Below are positions 54,458 to 63,848 of a stretch of DNA of 64,000 bases, one piece after another. The DNA is taken from positions 1 to 64,000 of the forward strand of contig PAQV01000037.1 of the NCBI GenBank assembly GCA_002709405.1, read 5' to 3'. Numbering within the stretch: the stretch's first letter is position 1; each line of letters begins with the position of its first letter. The position numbers were made by a program, and so were the translations under genes. Origin of the DNA: Paracoccaceae bacterium (GTDB lineage: Bacteria > Pseudomonadota > Alphaproteobacteria > Rhodobacterales > Rhodobacteraceae). The notes under the pieces are model-generated. The model did no database searches and was not told where the DNA came from. It was given only the letters and a program-made list of their open reading frames with translations.

Positions 54458-55479
54458 TTCTTCAGCTCGGTCCAGATCGCGTCATACATGACCTGCACCT
54501 CTTCGGGGCACGCCTGCACGAAGACGCCCTTCACATCCGCCGGCGGGTTCGATTCCGGAGAAGTGGCCACCTCGGGGTCCAGGAATTCACCCACGCCCTT
54601 CACGCCCGCCGTGTACTGGGCATAGTTGGTCACCGCCGCCGCGTTTTCCGGCTCCAGCAGGAAGTTCATGAACTTCAACGCGTTTTCCCGGTTCGGCGCG
54701 TCCTTCAGCAGCACGACATTGTCCATCCAGACGATCATGCCTTCCTTGGGGAAGACGTATTCCACCGGGGCGCCTTCGCTGCGGGCCTTGGCCGAAAAGC
54801 CCGACCAGATCATGCCCGCAGCCGCGTCACCCGACACCAGCACGTCCTTGGCCACGTCCGACCCGAACGAGGCCCAGCTGTCCTTGGCCCCCTGCACCAG
54901 CGCGTTCAGCGCCTTCAGCTGGTCGCGGTCCGAGGTGCATTGCGGAATGCCGGCATACATCGAGGCCAGCGTCAGCGTCTCGCCCGAGGTGTCCAGCACG
55001 TTGATCTTGCCGGCCAGTTCGGCGGGCGGCTCGAAGATCAGGCCAAGGCTGTCGCGCGGGCCGTCGTACATCTCGGTGTTGACCGAAAACGAGGTCGAGC
55101 CCCACTGGTACGGGATCGACGACTTGCGGCCCGGGTCGAAATCGACGTCCATCCACTGGTCCTCGATATTGCCCAGGTTCGGCATTTCCTCGGGCGTGAA
55201 GGTGTCCAGCATGCCCTCGTCGCCCAGGATCTTGACCATGTAGTCGCCCGGCACGGCCACGTCGTAGCTGCCCAGCCGGCCGGCCTTCAGCGCGGCCAGA
55301 AGGGCCTCGTTGCTGTCGTAGGTGTCCATCGTCACCTCGACGTCGTACTCGGCCGAAAACTTGTCCAGCAGCTCTTGCGGGATGTATTCGAACCAGTGGT
55401 AGATGGTCAGCTTGCCCTCGGCGCTGGCGGCTCCGGCCAGGGCCAGGGCCACGGCGGTCGTGGTCAGGAAGGTCTTCAT
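54454..55479 (-). CDS. potD: PotD-like polyamine-type binding protein (second importer)
   Basis: This 341-residue periplasmic receptor has a Sec signal (KTFLTTTAVALALAGAASAEG) and the family opening LTIYHWFEYIPQELL and DVEVTMDTYDSNEALLAAL. It follows the permease genes and precedes the amidase gene. It belongs to the leftward operon started by potA at 58506. Confidence 0.92.
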   Translation of the reverse strand: MKTFLTTTAVALALAGAASAEGKLTIYHWFEYIPQELLDKFSAEYDVEVTMDTYDSNEALLAALKAGRLGSYDVAVPGDYMVKILGDEGMLDTFTPEEMPNLGNIEDQWMDVDFDPGRKSSIPYQWGSTSFSVNTEMYDGPRDSLGLIFEPPAELAGKINVLDTSGETLTLASMYAGIPQCTSDRDQLKALNALVQGAKDSWASFGSDVAKDVLVSGDAAAGMIWSGFSAKARSEGAPVEYVFPKEGMIVWMDNVVLLKDAPNRENALKFMNFLLEPENAAAVTNYAQYTAGVKGVGEFLDPEVATSPESNPPADVKGVFVQACPEEVQVMYDAIWTELKK

Positions 55480-55512
55480 GTGGTGTCTCCGCTGTTGAGT
55501 GTTCTTGAGTGT

Positions 55513-56322
55513 TCAGGTTCTTGATTGCCCGGCCCGGCCGATCAGCCAGGACAGGGTGACGAAGACCACCGAAACGCCAAGCAACAGCGTCGAGATGGCC
55601 ATGATGTTGGGCTTGATGCCCTGTTTGACCGATCCGAAGATCGCCGTGGGCAGGGTTTCGATCCCCGCGCCCTTGACGAAATTCGTGATCAGGAAGTCAT
55701 CGAGCGAGATGATGAAGGCCAGCAGGAACCCCGACAGGATGCCGGGGATCATCAGCGGCAGCAGCACCAGGCGGAACGCCTCCCAGGGGGTGGCATACAG
55801 GTCCATCGCCGCCTGTTCGTACATGTCCGGCACCGATTGCATCCGGGCCGAAATCGGCAGGTAGGCAAAGGGGATACAGAACACCAGGTGGGCGATGAAG
55901 ATGGTCAGCAGGCCGGTCGTGAAGCCGATGGTGATGAAGAAGATCAACGAGGCCACGGCGGTCACGATCTCGGGCACCATCAGCGGCAGGTTGATCAGTG
56001 CGATGCTCGCCCCCTTGCCCCGGAAGCGCCCGGTGCGGTGCATGGCCACGGCGGCCGCGGTGGCGATGATCGTGGCGCAGGTGGCCGCCCCGATGGCGAT
56101 GACGAAGGAATTGACCGCCGCCTGGCGGAACTTGGGCGACTCGGGGCCGGTGAAGACATCGACATACCACTTGCCCGAAAACCCGCCCCAGCGCGTGATC
56201 GAGGCACTGTCGTTGAAGCTGTAGACCGCCACGATCACCAGCGGCGCATAAAGCAGCACCAGGCACAGGATGGTCAGGCCGCGAAAGCCGGTGAACCGGC
56301 GCAGATCCGTATGCCGGGCCAT
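55513..56322 (-). CDS. potC: PotC-like permease (second importer)
   Basis: This permease of about 269 residues shows [37 protein letters not shown] and the EAA motif [24 protein letters not shown] 56322 follows a GTG at 56325 within the duplicated GGAGGCGTCGTGATGG element. Unlike most PotB-PotC pairs the gene does not overlap potB but sits about 190 bases after it. Confidence 0.92.
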   Translation of the reverse strand: MARHTDLRRFTGFRGLTILCLVLLYAPLVIVAVYSFNDSASITRWGGFSGKWYVDVFTGPESPKFRQAAVNSFVIAIGAATCATIIATAAAVAMHRTGRFRGKGASIALINLPLMVPEIVTAVASLIFFITIGFTTGLLTIFIAHLVFCIPFAYLPISARMQSVPDMYEQAAMDLYATPWEAFRLVLLPLMIPGILSGFLLAFIISLDDFLITNFVKGAGIETLPTAIFGSVKQGIKPNIMAISTLLLGVSVVFVTLSWLIGRAGQSRT

Positions 56323-56528
56323 CACGACGCCTCCCGGTTTGCGACAAGGGACGCGCCCGAGCCTGGGTGGGCGCGGTCCACGCTTGACCGCCGCGAGACT
56401 GCCGTCGCACGCAAACCATTGGGTCGGCGCGGGACGTCCAGGATGCGCCCTCCCGGGGGGAGGGTCGGGCGCGGCCCGGCGTGCCGCCGGGCAGAACGGC
56501 TCGAACGATGCTCCATCACGACGCCTCC
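56320..56528. repeat. 187-base spacer flanked by a 16-bp direct repeat between potB and potC
   Basis: GGAGGCGTCGTGATGG on the minus strand occurs both at the potB stop (where TGATGG would normally overlap the potC start) and at the potC start. Between lie about 190 bases that encode nothing recognisable and contain an 8-bp inverted repeat GGTTTGCG/CGCAAACC (56336, 56410) and a CCCTCCC/GGGAGGG hairpin near 56450. This looks like an insertion or duplication that split an ancestral overlap. Confidence 0.75.
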
Positions 56529-57433
56529 TTCGACTGGGCCCGGGCGTGCAGCAGCAGGACGGCCATCACGATGCTCAGAAGGATCATCGCCGCCGCGGCC
56601 CCGAACGGCCAGTTGCCCGCCGCTCCCTTGAACTGTTCCTCGATCAGCGACCCGATCATGAAGGTCTTGGCCCCGCCCAGCAGGTCCGGCGCCAGGAACG
56701 CCCCCAGCGAGGGCACGAAGACCAGGATGCAGCCCGCCACGATGCCCGGCTTGACCACCGGCAGGATCACCAGGCGCAGGGTCGTCCAGTTGTCGGAGTA
56801 CAAATCCGCCGCCGCCTCGGACAGGGCAAAGTCATACCGTTCCACCGCCGAGTAGATCGGCAGCACCATGAACGGCAGGTAGGAATAGAACAGCCCCAGC
56901 TGCACCGCGAAATTGGTGTTGATCAGCGACAGCGGGTCCGAAATCACCCCCGTCCACAGCAGGAACTCGTTCAGCGGACCATTGTCGCGGATCAGGAATT
57001 TCATCGACACGGTGCGGATCAGCAGGTTCACCCAATAGGGGATCGTCACAAGGAACAGCCAGACCGGGCGGGCCGAGGCCTCGCGCGTGGCAATGAACCA
57101 GGCGGTGGGAAAGCCGATCAGCAGGCACAGCACCGTCGCCAGCCCGGCCTGCCAGATCGAGCGCCAGAAGATGCCGATATAGGTCCACTCGATCGAGGGC
57201 GGTTCGTCCCCGAACAGGCCCCGGTCCAGAAAGAACTGGTCATAGGCCGCCCAGGTGAATTCCCAGATAACACCGCCCCGGAACTCCTTGGTCAGGAAGG
57301 AATAAATCGCCATCAGCCCAACCGGCAGCACCAGGAAGATCCCGATGAACACCCAGGTCGGCAGCATCAGTCGGGGCCCGTTGCCCCGGTAGACCTCGGA
57401 CCGGGAGGCGCCCTGCGGCGCGGCCCCCGCCAT
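56516..57433 (-). CDS. potB: PotB-like permease (second importer)
   Basis: This 305-residue permease has the PotB features [37 protein letters not shown] and [20 protein letters not shown]. The TGA stop lies inside the duplicated 16-bp element described for 56320-56528. Its ATG shares a base with the potA stop. Confidence 0.92.
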   Translation of the reverse strand: MAGAAPQGASRSEVYRGNGPRLMLPTWVFIGIFLVLPVGLMAIYSFLTKEFRGGVIWEFTWAAYDQFFLDRGLFGDEPPSIEWTYIGIFWRSIWQAGLATVLCLLIGFPTAWFIATREASARPVWLFLVTIPYWVNLLIRTVSMKFLIRDNGPLNEFLLWTGVISDPLSLINTNFAVQLGLFYSYLPFMVLPIYSAVERYDFALSEAAADLYSDNWTTLRLVILPVVKPGIVAGCILVFVPSLGAFLAPDLLGGAKTFMIGSLIEEQFKGAAGNWPFGAAAAMILLSIVMAVLLLHARAQSKEAS

Positions 57434-58506
57434 CAGTCGGCCAGCAGGCGCGCGGCGCCCGCCTCGATCGTCAGGCCCAGCCGGCTGCCCGCTTCGGGCA
57501 CGCTGTCCTGGCCGGCATTCTGCATCCGCACCAGGATCGGCGCGCCGTCGTCCAGTTTCGCGTGCAGCTGGATGTCGGTGCCCAGGTAGACGTGATCGGC
57601 CACCGTCGCCGGCAGCGTCCCGGCCCCGGGCGCCCCGATGGCAATCCGCTCGGGCCGGACAGAGACATGGCCCGCCCCCTGCACCGCACCCTCTGCCGCC
57701 GGACAGCGCAGGGGCAGGCCTCCGGGCAGCTCCAGCTCGGCCATGCCTGCGGACACGGATGTGACCGTCACGTCCAACAGGTTGGTTTCACCGATGAAAT
57801 CCGCCACGAACCGGTTCTGCGGCGCCTCGTAGATCGCCCGCGGAGACCCGATCTGCTGGACCCGGCCCTCGGACATGACCGCGATGCGGTCGGACATGGT
57901 CAGCGCCTCTTCCTGGTCGTGGGTGACGAAGACGAAGGCAATGCCGGTCTCGCGCTGGATCTGTTTCAGTTCAACGCGCACCGCCTGGCGCAGCTTCAGG
58001 TCCAGGGCCGACAGCGGTTCGTCCAGCAACAGCACCTCCGGCCCCGGGGCCAGGGCCCGGGCCAGCGCGACCCGCTGCTGCTGACCGCCCGACAATTGCC
58101 CGGGCCGGCGCTTGGCGAAATCCGACAGGCGCACCATCTCCAGCACCTCGCGCGACCGGCCCGAGGCGTCGCGGTCGCTCCACCCCCGCCGGCGCAGCCC
58201 GAAGGACACGTTTTCCAGCACCGTCATGTGCGGAAACAGGGCGTATTGCTGAAACACCGTGTTGACCGGCCGCTTGTGCGGCGGCAGCGGCGCGATGTCC
58301 TCGCCCTTCAGGCGGATCGCCCCTTCGGACACGTCCTCGAACCCGGCAATGCAGCGCAACAACGTGGTCTTGCCGCAGCCCGAAGGGCCCAGAAGCGTAA
58401 AGAACTCTCCTTGCCGGATGTCCATCGACACGCCGTGCAGGGCGGTCACGGTGCCATACCGTTTCACCACCCGATCGACATCAACGGCTACGCTGTGCTG
58501 GTCCAT
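57433..58506 (-). CDS. potA: PotA-like ATPase (second importer)
   Basis: This 357-residue ATPase has Walker [10 protein letters not shown], signature LSGGQQQR, Walker [14 protein letters not shown] and a C-terminal TOBE region. I chose ATG 58506 with AAGGGG upstream; an in-frame ATG at 58524 is the alternative. The GGGGTAT motif overlaps this ribosome site, so regulation may act at the RNA start as well as the promoter. Confidence 0.92.
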   Translation of the reverse strand: MDQHSVAVDVDRVVKRYGTVTALHGVSMDIRQGEFFTLLGPSGCGKTTLLRCIAGFEDVSEGAIRLKGEDIAPLPPHKRPVNTVFQQYALFPHMTVLENVSFGLRRRGWSDRDASGRSREVLEMVRLSDFAKRRPGQLSGGQQQRVALARALAPGPEVLLLDEPLSALDLKLRQAVRVELKQIQRETGIAFVFVTHDQEEALTMSDRIAVMSEGRVQQIGSPRAIYEAPQNRFVADFIGETNLLDVTVTSVSAGMAELELPGGLPLRCPAAEGAVQGAGHVSVRPERIAIGAPGAGTLPATVADHVYLGTDIQLHAKLDDGAPILVRMQNAGQDSVPEAGSRLGLTIEAGAARLLAD

Positions 58507-58508
58507 CC

Positions 58509-58592
58509 ATACCCCTTGCGGCATACCCCTGGTTTCTGATCCATTCAGCTACAGATCACTTGTCCAGGGGGTATATACCCCCAAGGGGGTAT
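58509..58592. promoter_or_regulatory. Divergent control region with five GGGGTAT half-sites
   Basis: GGGGTAT occurs on the minus strand at 58509-58515, 58523-58529 and 58575-58581 and on the plus strand at 58568-58574 and 58586-58592. The middle pair forms a perfect 16-bp palindrome GGGGGTATATACCCCC at 58567-58582, 21 bases before the LuxR start. The cluster between potA and a regulator gene strongly suggests its operator. Confidence 0.75.
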
Positions 58593-58603
58593 GAAGACAG
58601 GCC

Positions 58604-59395
58604 ATGGCACAGCAACCCAACCTCGCCGAAGCCCACCTGGGCGCGGCCATCTCGTCGCTGGGCAGCGACGCCTTCGGCCCGGATCTGTACAGCTGGCTGC
58701 ACCGCTGCTTTGAGATCGACAACACCACCATGCTGGCCTATTTCCAGACCCAGCGGCCGCAGATCCTGTTCACCCAGGCGCGCATCCCGTCCGTCCACGG
58801 AAACATAGAAAGCGACTATATATCAGCCGCTTACCTGCTAGACCCCTTCCACGAGCTGCACGTCCAAAAGGTGCCCGCCGGCCTCTACCGGCTGCGCGAT
58901 TTCGCCCCCGACCAATTCACGCGGAACGAATACTACGCGGCCTATTACCGCTCGACGACATTGATCGACGAAATCGCCTATGTCGCCTACCCGGCCGAGG
59001 GCGTTTCGGTGCATGTCTGCCTTGGCCGCGACGCCAGCTCGGGCCGGTTGTTTTCGCCACGTGACATAGAGATTGCCCAGAAATTAAGCCCGATCGCCTG
59101 TGCACTGATGGCCCGGAACTGGACCGGGCTGTCCTCCAGCGGCGATTACGACGACGCCGCCCTGGTCCGCCACATGCGCGACCGCCTTGTCGAGCACCAC
59201 GGAATCAGCCTGTCCCAGCGCCAGGCCGAAGTCGCCCTGCTGATCCTGCGCGGGCACAGCTCGGTCTCGATCAGCCTGCGGCTCGACATCAGCCCCCAGA
59301 CCGTCAAGGTCTTCCGCAAGCAGCTGTATCGCAAATGCGGGATCTGCTCGCAGGCCGAACTCTTTTCGCTGGTGACCCCCTTGCTGTCGGCCTGA
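58604..59395 (+). CDS. LuxR-type regulator with unknown N-terminal sensor domain
   Basis: This 263-residue protein ends in a LuxR helix-turn-helix (SQRQAEVALLILRGHSSVSISLRLDISPQTVKVFRKQLYRK, read in parts, residues ~200-245). The N-terminal 190 residues match no autoinducer domain I recognise (no obvious acyl-homoserine-lactone pocket residues), so the ligand is unknown; a GAF/PAS-like fold is possible. It diverges from the polyamine-type operon and probably regulates it and itself. Confidence 0.9.
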   Translation: MAQQPNLAEAHLGAAISSLGSDAFGPDLYSWLHRCFEIDNTTMLAYFQTQRPQILFTQARIPSVHGNIESDYISAAYLLDPFHELHVQKVPAGLYRLRDFAPDQFTRNEYYAAYYRSTTLIDEIAYVAYPAEGVSVHVCLGRDASSGRLFSPRDIEIAQKLSPIACALMARNWTGLSSSGDYDDAALVRHMRDRLVEHHGISLSQRQAEVALLILRGHSSVSISLRLDISPQTVKVFRKQLYRKCGICSQAELFSLVTPLLSA

Positions 59396-59544
59396 ACGGC
59401 CCCATCAACCGGGCAGATCCGGACACAAATGGCGAAGTTTTCGGCAAATGCCCTGTCGGGCGGCAGATCCTGCCCCCTTCCCCATGGCCTCTGCCCGCCG
59501 CCCGGGATGACATCGGCACACCACGTGACGCAAAGGCCCCAGCC

Positions 59545-60114
59545 ATGCAGGATATCGAGATCGCCCTGGAACCCCTGTCGCCAGAGGCCTTCGCCCCCTA
59601 CGGAGAGGTCATCTCGACCGCAGGGCCGCCCTCGTTCCAGCGCCCGCTTCTTGACAACTGGCGGCTGCCCTTCGCCACCGATGCCGCCGCGCGCCTGCAG
59701 ATCATGCGCTATCACCAGCAGCCCATGTGCCTCAGCCGGCTCGAGCGCCACATCTTCGTGACCGAGGCCCGCTTTCCCATCGGGGGCGCCGCCGGCGTGC
59801 TGGTCGTGGGCGACGACACCGACCCCAGCCTGCCCGGCGCCAAGCCCGCCCCCGAGACCCTGCGCGCCTTCCTGATCACCGGCGCAGGCGTCATGCTGCA
59901 TCCCGGCACCTGGCACGGGCTGGACTGCTTTCCGGTGGGCAGCGCCACGGCCGATTTCCTGTTCCTCAGCGACGCCGCGACCGAGGACGAAATCGAAACG
60001 CAAGCCGCGCCGATGAACGGCACGCGCACCCACGTAGCCGATTACGATGTCTCGCCCGGGGTGCGCTTCGTGGTCACCGACCCGGCCGGACTGATGAAAA
60101 GGCACCCGTCATGA
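59545..60114 (+). CDS. allA: Ureidoglycolate lyase-like protein (AllA family)
   Basis: This 189-residue cupin protein resembles AllA, which splits ureidoglycolate to glyoxylate and urea. Visible segments: LEPLSPEAFAPYGEVI, the lead residue pattern SRLERH, LRAFLITGAGVMLHPGTWHG and ATADFLFLSDA. The C-terminal extension (NGTRTHVADYDV) is unusual. It overlaps the next gene (ATGA). Ureide degradation would fit a hydantoin/allantoin-related theme. Confidence 0.86.
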   Translation: MQDIEIALEPLSPEAFAPYGEVISTAGPPSFQRPLLDNWRLPFATDAAARLQIMRYHQQPMCLSRLERHIFVTEARFPIGGAAGVLVVGDDTDPSLPGAKPAPETLRAFLITGAGVMLHPGTWHGLDCFPVGSATADFLFLSDAATEDEIETQAAPMNGTRTHVADYDVSPGVRFVVTDPAGLMKRHPS

Positions 60115-61337
60115 CTCGACTTTCCGAATGTGGAAGCCTCCATAACCTGGGCACCCTGCCCGATGATTTTGCCCCCCGCGAGATCCAGATCCTCGACCTG
60201 ACGCTGGAAGGCGATTGCGAGGAAATGGCCGGTGTCGGCCTGTCTCACGACGCAAGGCTGGCCATCGCCCGCAGCCTCGACGGGCTGGGCGTCGCGCGCA
60301 TCGCCGTGCTGGGCAATTCGCCCAATCCCACGCCCGGGGAAATCGCCAGCGCCCATGCCGTGGCCGGGCTTGGCCTGCGCGCGAAGCTGTGCAGCTTTAC
60401 CAAAAGCCTGCCCGAAATCGACACCTCAGCCCGCATCGGGCTGTGGGGCACGGTCATCCTGATCGCCGTCAACCCGGCCTTCTTTCCCACGGGCCGCACC
60501 GGGGCCGACATCATCGCCGAGGCCCGCGCCATGGCCGGTCATGCCCGCGACCTGGGCCTGCACGTGACGCTGATGGCCATGGACACCACCCGCGCCGATC
60601 CGGCCTACGTGGCCCAGTTCCTGGCCCAGACAGAGGACCTGGTCGACGAGTTCGCCATCTGCGATTCCATCGGCGTGGCCTCCCCCTGGGGGTTCGAGGC
60701 GCTGATCCGCGCGGCCAAGGGCTGGACCGACCGGCCCCTGCAGGTGCATTGCCACAATCACACCGGCATGGGCGTGGCCAACACCCTGGCCGCGATCCGC
60801 GGGGGAGCTGACGTTATTCACAGCTGCGTCAACGGGTTAGGAGAATTCGCCGGCCAGCCCGCCCTGGAAGAAATCGCCGTGGCCATCGAAATGCACTTGG
60901 GCCTGCACACCGGGTTGTCGCTGACCCGGCTGACCGCGCTGTCACGCCTGGTCGAGGACGTCTCGGGCATCGCCATGCCCCCGCACAAGGCCATCACCGG
61001 CCGCGCGGCCTTTGCCATTCCCGAAACCGAAGAGATCCAGGAGGCGCTGAACGCGGCCTCGATCGACGGCCGCCTGGACGAGGCCCTGACCTTCCCGCCG
61101 GCCTGGGTCGGCAACCGCGCGCAGATGTCCATGGGCCGCAAGTGCAACCGCCACACGGTGGCCTTCGCGCTGGCCGAACGGGGCCTGACCGCCGCGCCCG
61201 AGGTCTGCGACCGCATCGCCGCCGCCGTGCGCGCCTCGGTCGCCGGGCGCGCGGGGCACGTGCTGTTGACCCCGCCCGAATTCGACCAGCTGCTGGCCGC
61301 CGAAGACTACGCCGTGAAGACGCTTCAGCCGGCCTGA
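60111..61337 (+). CDS. DRE-TIM metallolyase family protein lacking the usual Arg
   Basis: This 408-residue protein resembles HMG-CoA lyase/isopropylmalate synthase-type enzymes. Metal-ligand motif QVHCHNHTGMGVAN gives H213 and H215, and the C-terminal signature NGLGEFAGQPALEE holds N241. The N-terminal DxTLRDG/REG motif reads D29-L-T-L-E-G-D35, so the catalytic arginine that names the superfamily is missing. The substrate may therefore differ or the reaction be lost. It is coupled to the AllA gene; the pair may process a glyoxylate- or malate-like unit. Confidence 0.86.
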   Translation: MTRLSECGSLHNLGTLPDDFAPREIQILDLTLEGDCEEMAGVGLSHDARLAIARSLDGLGVARIAVLGNSPNPTPGEIASAHAVAGLGLRAKLCSFTKSLPEIDTSARIGLWGTVILIAVNPAFFPTGRTGADIIAEARAMAGHARDLGLHVTLMAMDTTRADPAYVAQFLAQTEDLVDEFAICDSIGVASPWGFEALIRAAKGWTDRPLQVHCHNHTGMGVANTLAAIRGGADVIHSCVNGLGEFAGQPALEEIAVAIEMHLGLHTGLSLTRLTALSRLVEDVSGIAMPPHKAITGRAAFAIPETEEIQEALNAASIDGRLDEALTFPPAWVGNRAQMSMGRKCNRHTVAFALAERGLTAAPEVCDRIAAAVRASVAGRAGHVLLTPPEFDQLLAAEDYAVKTLQPA

Positions 61338-61374
61338 GACGGTCGACATCCCCTTGCAGGGGACCCAGACCATC

Positions 61375-61411
61375 CCCGCCCGGCCCAGCAAATGCACAAA
61401 TCCCGGGCGGG
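61375..61411 (+). terminator. Stem-loop downstream of the DRE-TIM gene
   Basis: CCCGCCCGG (61375-61383) pairs with CCGGGCGGG (61403-61411) across a 19-base loop. No T-run follows. It may mark the end of the AllA/DRE-TIM unit before the importer. Confidence 0.4.
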
Positions 61412-61592
61412 TGCGATATTTTCGGGCAAACACGCCGAGGACACCGCCCAGAAGGCCGTGTTCGCATGTCAAACCGGTGAATCTGAAATAGTCACAACTG
61501 ACAGGACACGCACTCGGTCCGCACGGGTCACACCGTACAGAATTTGCAGGCCCGGCCGCATATCGGTGCCGGGACACCAAAGGAGCAAGACA

Positions 61593-62441
61593 ATGGGATA
61601 TGTGAAACTCTCGGCCCTGCGCCGGATGGCGGCCGTCGCCGCCCTGGGCGCCACCGCGCTGGCCGCACCGGTTGCTGCGCAGACCACGCTGGAAACCATC
61701 AAGAGCACCGGCAAGGTCACCGTCGGCACCGAAGCCGCCTTCCCCCCGTTCGAATTCGTCGAGGACGGCGAAATCGTGGGCTATGGCAAGGACATCCTGA
61801 CCTACATCATCAACGACCTGGGCGTGGAACTGACCCAGCTTGACCTGCCCTGGCAGGGCATCCTGCCGGGCGTTCTGGCCGGCAAGTTCGACTTTGTCGC
61901 CACCACCGTCAGCGTCCGGCCCGAGCGGGTGACCAAGTACGCCTTCACCGTGCCGATCGCCGAGGGCACCACCTGGGCCATGAAGCGCGCAGGCGACGAC
62001 AGCATCACCTCGGTCGAGGACATGGCCGGCAAGGTCGTGGGCACACAGCTGTCCTCGGGCGGTGAATCGGCGGCCAAGGAATTCGAAGAGAAGCTGAAGG
62101 CCGATGGCGACGGCTATGCCGAGATGAAGCTTTATACCTCGTATCCCGAAAGCTACCTGGCCCTGGCCAACGGCGAGATCGACGTGGTCGTCCAGTCGCT
62201 GCCCAACCTGGCTGTGGTGGTCAAGGAACAGCCGGGCGTGTTCGAACTGGTCGGCGCCATGGGCGATCTGTCCTACATGGGCTGGGTGACCCGCCCCGAA
62301 GACACCGACCTGCGCGACTACCTCAGCTCGCAGATCCTGGAAATGCGCGACAACGGCACGCTTTACGAACTGCAGGACAAGTGGTTCGGCTTCCGCATGG
62401 AGATCCCCGATGAAGGCTACCTTCCCGAAGGGGCGCTCTGA
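61593..62441 (+). CDS. Polar amino-acid ABC importer binding protein (second set)
   Basis: This 282-residue periplasmic receptor (family 3) has a Sec signal (LRRMAAVAALGATALAAPVAAQ) and the motifs TEAAFPPFEFVEDGEIVGYG, GKFDFVATTVSVRPERV. AAAGGAG precedes ATG 61593. A 255-base gap with a GCGATATTTTCGGGCAAA element lies upstream. It heads an importer cut off by the window end. Confidence 0.93.
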   Translation: MGYVKLSALRRMAAVAALGATALAAPVAAQTTLETIKSTGKVTVGTEAAFPPFEFVEDGEIVGYGKDILTYIINDLGVELTQLDLPWQGILPGVLAGKFDFVATTVSVRPERVTKYAFTVPIAEGTTWAMKRAGDDSITSVEDMAGKVVGTQLSSGGESAAKEFEEKLKADGDGYAEMKLYTSYPESYLALANGEIDVVVQSLPNLAVVVKEQPGVFELVGAMGDLSYMGWVTRPEDTDLRDYLSSQILEMRDNGTLYELQDKWFGFRMEIPDEGYLPEGAL

Positions 62442-62465
62442 TCACGCGACCGGGCCTTTCGCCCC

Positions 62466-63128
62466 ATGAAATTCGACATCTCCTATACGTTTGATGCACT
62501 GCCGCGCCTGATCGAGGGCGCGGCAGTCACCTTGCAGGTCACCCTCATCGGCTTCCTGCTCAGCGTCACCTTGGCCACCGTTCTGACCGTGGCCCGCACC
62601 ATCTGGCCCTGGAAACCGTTCCTCGTCGTGCTTGGCATCTATGTCAGCTTCATCCGCGGCACGCCGATGCTGGTCCAGATCTTCCTGATCTTCTACGTCC
62701 TGCCCGTCGTGGGCATCGACATCGGCCCGATGACGGCCGGCATCCTCGCCCTGACCCTGAATTCCTGCGCCTTCGTGCTGGAAATCCTGCGCGGAGGCCT
62801 GGCCTCGGTGCCCAAGGGCCAGACCGAAGCCGCCGAATCCCTCGGCCTGCCGGTCCTGACCCAGTGGCGCAAGGTGATCCTGCCCCAGGTCTTCATCGTC
62901 TCGATCCCGCCCCTGGTGAACGAATTCACCATGGTTCTCAAAAGCACGCCGCTTCTGGCCACCATCACCGTGGTCGAACTGATGCGCGTGTCCCAACAGA
63001 TCTTTTCGCGCAACTACCACCCGGTCGAAGTGCTTACCGGCGCCTTCGTCCTCTACTTCCTGATGTGTTTCGCGGTCAGCCGAGGCTCGGTCCTGTTGGA
63101 ACGCCGCCTGCACGTGCGGAGGGCCTGA
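62466..63128 (+). CDS. Polar amino-acid ABC importer permease (second set, first)
   Basis: This 220-residue permease has VTLIGFLLSVTLATVLTVAR, FIRGTPMLVQIFLIFYVLP and the EAA motif EAAESLGLPVLTQWRKVILPQ. It is followed three bases later by its partner. Import of an amino acid or keto acid related to the lyase genes is plausible. Confidence 0.93.
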   Translation: MKFDISYTFDALPRLIEGAAVTLQVTLIGFLLSVTLATVLTVARTIWPWKPFLVVLGIYVSFIRGTPMLVQIFLIFYVLPVVGIDIGPMTAGILALTLNSCAFVLEILRGGLASVPKGQTEAAESLGLPVLTQWRKVILPQVFIVSIPPLVNEFTMVLKSTPLLATITVVELMRVSQQIFSRNYHPVEVLTGAFVLYFLMCFAVSRGSVLLERRLHVRRA

Positions 63129-63131
63129 GCC

Positions 63132-63848
63132 ATGGGTCTCGATTTCTCGATCTTCATCGACTACGGGCCACGGCTGTTGCTGGGCTTCTGGCTGACCATC
63201 AAGATCGTCGTGCTGGCCCTGCTGCTGGGCCTGCCCCTGGGGGTGATCATGGCCCTCGGCCGGCGGTCACGCCTGCGCACGATCCGCTTTGCCGCCACCG
63301 CCTATGTGGAACTGTTCCGCAACACGCCCTTCATGATCCAGGTCTTCCTGATCTACTACGTGCTGCCCTTCTACGGCATCCGCCTGCCCGCCGAGCAGGT
63401 GGGCGTGCTGGCCCTGGCGGCCTTTGGCTCGGCCTATTTCGCCGAGGTCATCCGCGCGGGCATCGAGGCGGTGCCCAAGGGCCAGTTCGAAAGCGCCCGG
63501 TCCATCGGCATGACCGATGCGCAGGCCATGAAGAACATCATCCTGCCCCAGACCCTGCCGATCATCCTGCCGCCCCTGGGCAACCAGACCCTGTCGCTGG
63601 TCAAGGAAAGCGCCATCCTGTCGACGATCACCGTGCAGGAAATGACCATGACGGCCATCCGCGTGCAGGGCGAAACCTTCCGCCCGTTCGAGGCCTTCAT
63701 CTTCATCGCCCTGCTTTACTGGGCGCTTAACGAAACCATCGCCACCGGCCTGCGCGCCTGGGAACGGCGGCTGGCCCGGCGCGGCAAGCGGCCGGCCAAT
63801 GCCAGCGCCTCGGTGATGGGCAGGCTGAAGGGCTCGATGGGCCGATGA
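63132..63848 (+). CDS. Polar amino-acid ABC importer permease (second set, second)
   Basis: This 238-residue permease has FRNTPFMIQVFLIYYVLPF and the EAA segment ESARSIGMTDAQAMKNIILPQTLP. Its stop overlaps the ATPase start (ATGA). Confidence 0.93.
   Translation: MGLDFSIFIDYGPRLLLGFWLTIKIVVLALLLGLPLGVIMALGRRSRLRTIRFAATAYVELFRNTPFMIQVFLIYYVLPFYGIRLPAEQVGVLALAAFGSAYFAEVIRAGIEAVPKGQFESARSIGMTDAQAMKNIILPQTLPIILPPLGNQTLSLVKESAILSTITVQEMTMTAIRVQGETFRPFEAFIFIALLYWALNETIATGLRAWERRLARRGKRPANASASVMGRLKGSMGR

Noticed and set aside
56336-56520. Small gene in the potB-potC spacer
   Set aside because: The only open frames are short, Arg/Gly/Pro-rich and without a ribosome site or domain.
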